From: Phycisphaerae bacterium
GTDB lineage: Bacteria > Planctomycetota > Phycisphaerae > Tepidisphaerales > Tepidisphaeraceae
Assembly (NCBI GenBank): GCA_014380825.1
Contig: JACMJD010000772.1
Location: 1-15,801, forward strand
DNA length: 15,801 nt
Reading direction: 5' to 3'
This document shows positions 14,294-15,801 of this stretch, piece by piece. The notes beneath the pieces were generated by a model that was given only the letters and a program-made list of their open reading frames with translations, was not told the origin of the DNA and did no database searches. Position 1 is the stretch's first letter, and each line of letters begins with the position of its first letter. Both the position numbers and the translations under genes were made by a program.

Positions 14294-14410
14294 CTACCGC
14301 GGCGCGGAGATTGACGACGCACCGTGCGGATCGATTTCGCCTGATGCGCGGCAGCCAGCGACGATCGACATGGTGATGACGGCCAAAATCACGATTCCAA
14401 ACTTCTTCAT
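14294..14410 (-). CDS. Small lipoprotein, 38 residues
   Basis: A short gene with a clear ribosome site: AAAGGAG lies 6 bases before the ATG at 14410. The product starts M-K-K, has a hydrophobic stretch and ends its signal peptide with the lipobox V-A-G-C (Cys20). The mature part is only 19 residues (Cys-Arg-Ala-Ser-Gly-Glu-Ile-Asp and so on). It resembles small entericidin-type lipoproteins in size and layout, but I see no sequence match. A 5-bp hairpin with a TGATG loop (14425-14439) lies just upstream of the ribosome site. The 172 bp downstream, to the HAD gene, hold that gene's promoter and no other supported gene. Confidence 0.72.
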   Translation of the reverse strand: MKKFGIVILAVITMSIVAGCRASGEIDPHGASSISAPR

Positions 14411-14424
14411 GACATTCTCCTTTG

Positions 14425-14439
14425 CCCGGTGATGCCGGG
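14425..14439 (-). promoter_or_regulatory. Hairpin just upstream of the small-lipoprotein ribosome site
   Basis: CCCGG (14425-14429) and CCGGG (14435-14439) form a perfect 5-bp stem with a 5-base loop. On the minus-strand message it ends three bases before AAAGGAG, close enough to affect ribosome access or protect the 5' end. Confidence 0.35.
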
Positions 14440-14544
14440 TGACAAGCGTCTTCAATGACACGTACAACGCATTCCATAGTGCAACCGCCGTGCCGAATAT
14501 TGCGATGCGGTCATCGCCGGTTCGCGCAAACGCAGCATCGACGG

Positions 14545-14550
14545 TATGAT
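14545..14550 (+). promoter_or_regulatory. Putative -10 box (TATGAT) for the flavoprotein-like gene
   Basis: TATGAT (five of six consensus bases) ends 12 bases before the ATG at 14563, giving a predicted leader of about 5 nt. No convincing -35 hexamer and no Shine-Dalgarno site are present. Confidence 0.4.
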
Positions 14551-14562
14551 GCGAGCCAGACA

Positions 14563-15708
14563 ATGGTTAAGGCCGCCGCCGATATGGATGTATTGGTTCT
14601 GGGATCGCACCCTTGCGCCCATCTGGTCGCGGCATTGCTGCGACAAAATTCCTCCATCCACGTCACCCGCGCCGACGTCGCCGGCGAGCTGCTCGACGAC
14701 CGGCTCGTCGTCATCAATCCTGAATTCTTCGACCTTGATCCGCTCCTGACGCCGCTGAAAAAGAAGCTCGAGCTCACGCCGTTTTATGGCCTGCGATTTC
14801 TCGCGGACGACGCGGCCACCAACAGTGAGTTCACCGACAAGGCGATCGCCGCACACGTGGGTTCGATGAAACCGATCCGCGCCGCGTTCGCCGCGATCTC
14901 CGATGAAGCGGGTGTCGAAACGATTGGCAAATCGAAGTTCGAGATCACCGGCGTTGATGAGCACGGCATTCAGGTTCGGGTCGATGGGAAGACTCTTAAG
15001 CCGAAGTTGCTGATCGTCGCGACGACGCTCGCGCCCGACGCGCAGCGCATGCTCGGCCTGCCGGTGAGCTGGGAGAACGGCGTTGTTCATCGTTACACCT
15101 ATGTGAAATGCAAGTCGCCGCGCGTGACGATCAACGGATCTCCGAACGGCAAAGCGCTCATGCCGATGTCGCTGGATCTGAAAGGCCGCCTTACCTGGGC
15201 CTGGGCGATCACGGGTATGGGGGCCGTGCAGTTCGCGGTGGAACAGCCGATTGATTCGGTGCGAGACGAACCGTCTGTCGCGCTGCTCCAACACTGGTTG
15301 AATGTGCTCGAGAGTCACGGCGTGATCAAGAGCGCCGATGCGATCAACACCGACACAGCCGTGTCGATCGATCTTCCGTTTGCCGGCGCGCTCGCACAGG
15401 AGGGCGTCGCAAATCGTGCGTTGTTGATCGGACCGGCGGGCGGGTTCTACACGGCTTGCGCGGAAGAGTTGTATCCCGCATGCTGGTCCGCGATCTTCGC
15501 CGCCGAGATCGCGAAGAAGGCGCTGAAGGAGAAACATCTCCAGGATGCGCTACAAGCTTACCGCCACAAGTGGGGCGCAACGCTCGGAGATTATCTCCGC
15601 GGCCCACAGCAAAATCTGCGGTTCCTCCTTCCGTTGGTTTACAGAAACAAAGTCATGACCGCGCGACTTGCCGAGGCGATTCTGTACGGCAAGAGCGTGG
15701 TGCGATGA
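14563..15708 (+). CDS. Geranylgeranyl reductase-like flavoprotein with degenerate FAD motifs
   Basis: The 381-residue product has the layout of GGR/FAD-dependent monooxygenase-type proteins: an N-terminal dinucleotide strand D-V-L-V-L-G, a middle substrate domain, and the late segment L-L-I-G-P-A-G-G-F-Y-T (287-297) followed by a helix, then the Y-R-H-K-W and N-L-R-F-L-L-P tail typical of this branch. Two key motifs are altered: GxGxxG reads G-S-H-P-C-A (14-19) and the usual G-D of the second FAD motif reads G-P (290-291). FAD binding is therefore in doubt. The family reduces isoprenoid chains or hydroxylates aromatics. ATG 14563 follows a -10 box; ATG 14584 is an alternative with no better signal. 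A repeat hairpin lies 5 bases after the stop. Confidence 0.75.
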   Translation: MVKAAADMDVLVLGSHPCAHLVAALLRQNSSIHVTRADVAGELLDDRLVVINPEFFDLDPLLTPLKKKLELTPFYGLRFLADDAATNSEFTDKAIAAHVGSMKPIRAAFAAISDEAGVETIGKSKFEITGVDEHGIQVRVDGKTLKPKLLIVATTLAPDAQRMLGLPVSWENGVVHRYTYVKCKSPRVTINGSPNGKALMPMSLDLKGRLTWAWAITGMGAVQFAVEQPIDSVRDEPSVALLQHWLNVLESHGVIKSADAINTDTAVSIDLPFAGALAQEGVANRALLIGPAGGFYTACAEELYPACWSAIFAAEIAKKALKEKHLQDALQAYRHKWGATLGDYLRGPQQNLRFLLPLVYRNKVMTARLAEAILYGKSVVR

Positions 15709-15713
15709 AGCCC

Positions 15714-15801
15714 TGACAAGGTGACAAGGTGAGTGGGTGACAAGGTGAAAACGTGGATCGGATTTCTCACCTTGTCACCCCTTCACCTTGTCACCTTGTC
15801 A
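15714..15801. repeat. Octamer-repeat hairpin at the right edge
   Basis: Arms of 37 bases (15714-15750 and 15765-15801) are reverse complements except for three positions, around a 14-base loop. Each arm is a tandem of the 8-nt unit TGACAAGG or its near variants. It starts 5 bases after the stop codon of the flavoprotein-like gene and reaches the last base of the window, so it may continue. No T-run is visible inside the window, so a terminator role cannot be judged. Confidence 0.92.

Noticed and set aside
14452..15537. A 361-codon open frame on the minus strand, opposite the flavoprotein-like gene
   Set aside because: The composition is Arg/His/Asp-rich without domains, and the sense frame has a family-like layout and a promoter.
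10971..15801. The tandem-repeat hairpins as a CRISPR array
   Set aside because: Units are 7 or 8 bases with no unique spacers, and no cas gene is present.

Overview
The window fits a high-GC diderm bacterium. It carries lipoproteins with lipoboxes, an MlaE/MlaF phospholipid-transport pair (which implies an outer membrane), and a genus-free mix of hydrolases and proteases. The gene set, the weak use of Shine-Dalgarno sites and the intergenic short-period hairpins remind me of Planctomycetota of the Phycisphaerae type. That placement is an impression, not something the window proves. I see no insertion sequence, phage gene, tRNA or CRISPR array.

Layout. The window opens with the 3' end of a 23S rRNA gene, a 163-bp spacer, a 5S rRNA gene and a strong intrinsic terminator that also closes the facing minus-strand nucleotidyltransferase gene. 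Divergent from that gene is a P-loop kinase gene whose start codon is preceded by a large stem-loop. Next is a two-gene plus-strand unit (D-threonine aldolase/D-serine dehydratase-family enzyme and M19 dipeptidase, 1-nt overlap). It meets a minus-strand secreted GH30-like glycoside hydrolase with overlapping stop codons. Divergent from the hydrolase is a three-gene plus-strand operon: lemA, an S41-type peptidase, and an M48/HtpX-like membrane protease with a C-terminal TerB-like extension. This operon meets mlaF head-on with a 5-bp gap. mlaE lies upstream of mlaF on the minus strand, and the 87 bp between them are mostly a hairpin of 7-nt repeats.

Further right are a plus-strand TPR lipoprotein with its own promoter and terminator, then a minus-strand pair made of a HAD phosphatase/phosphomutase and a small His-rich membrane protein (GTGA overlap). 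A 38-residue lipoprotein gene too short for ordinary ORF calling follows. The last gene is a plus-strand flavoprotein-like gene of the geranylgeranyl reductase type with degraded FAD motifs, and after it a second large hairpin built of 8-nt repeats runs to the window edge.

Themes. (1) Several transcription units have a TANNNT-like -10 box only 6 to 12 nt before the start codon and no Shine-Dalgarno site, which suggests leaderless or near-leaderless mRNAs. Other genes have clear GGAG-type sites. (2) Short-period tandem repeats folded into long hairpins sit at gene boundaries and are the most unusual non-coding feature here. (3) The lemA-S41-M48/TerB operon looks like an envelope proteostasis module with an unusual middle gene. 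I saw no complete, clearly novel system such as a defence island.
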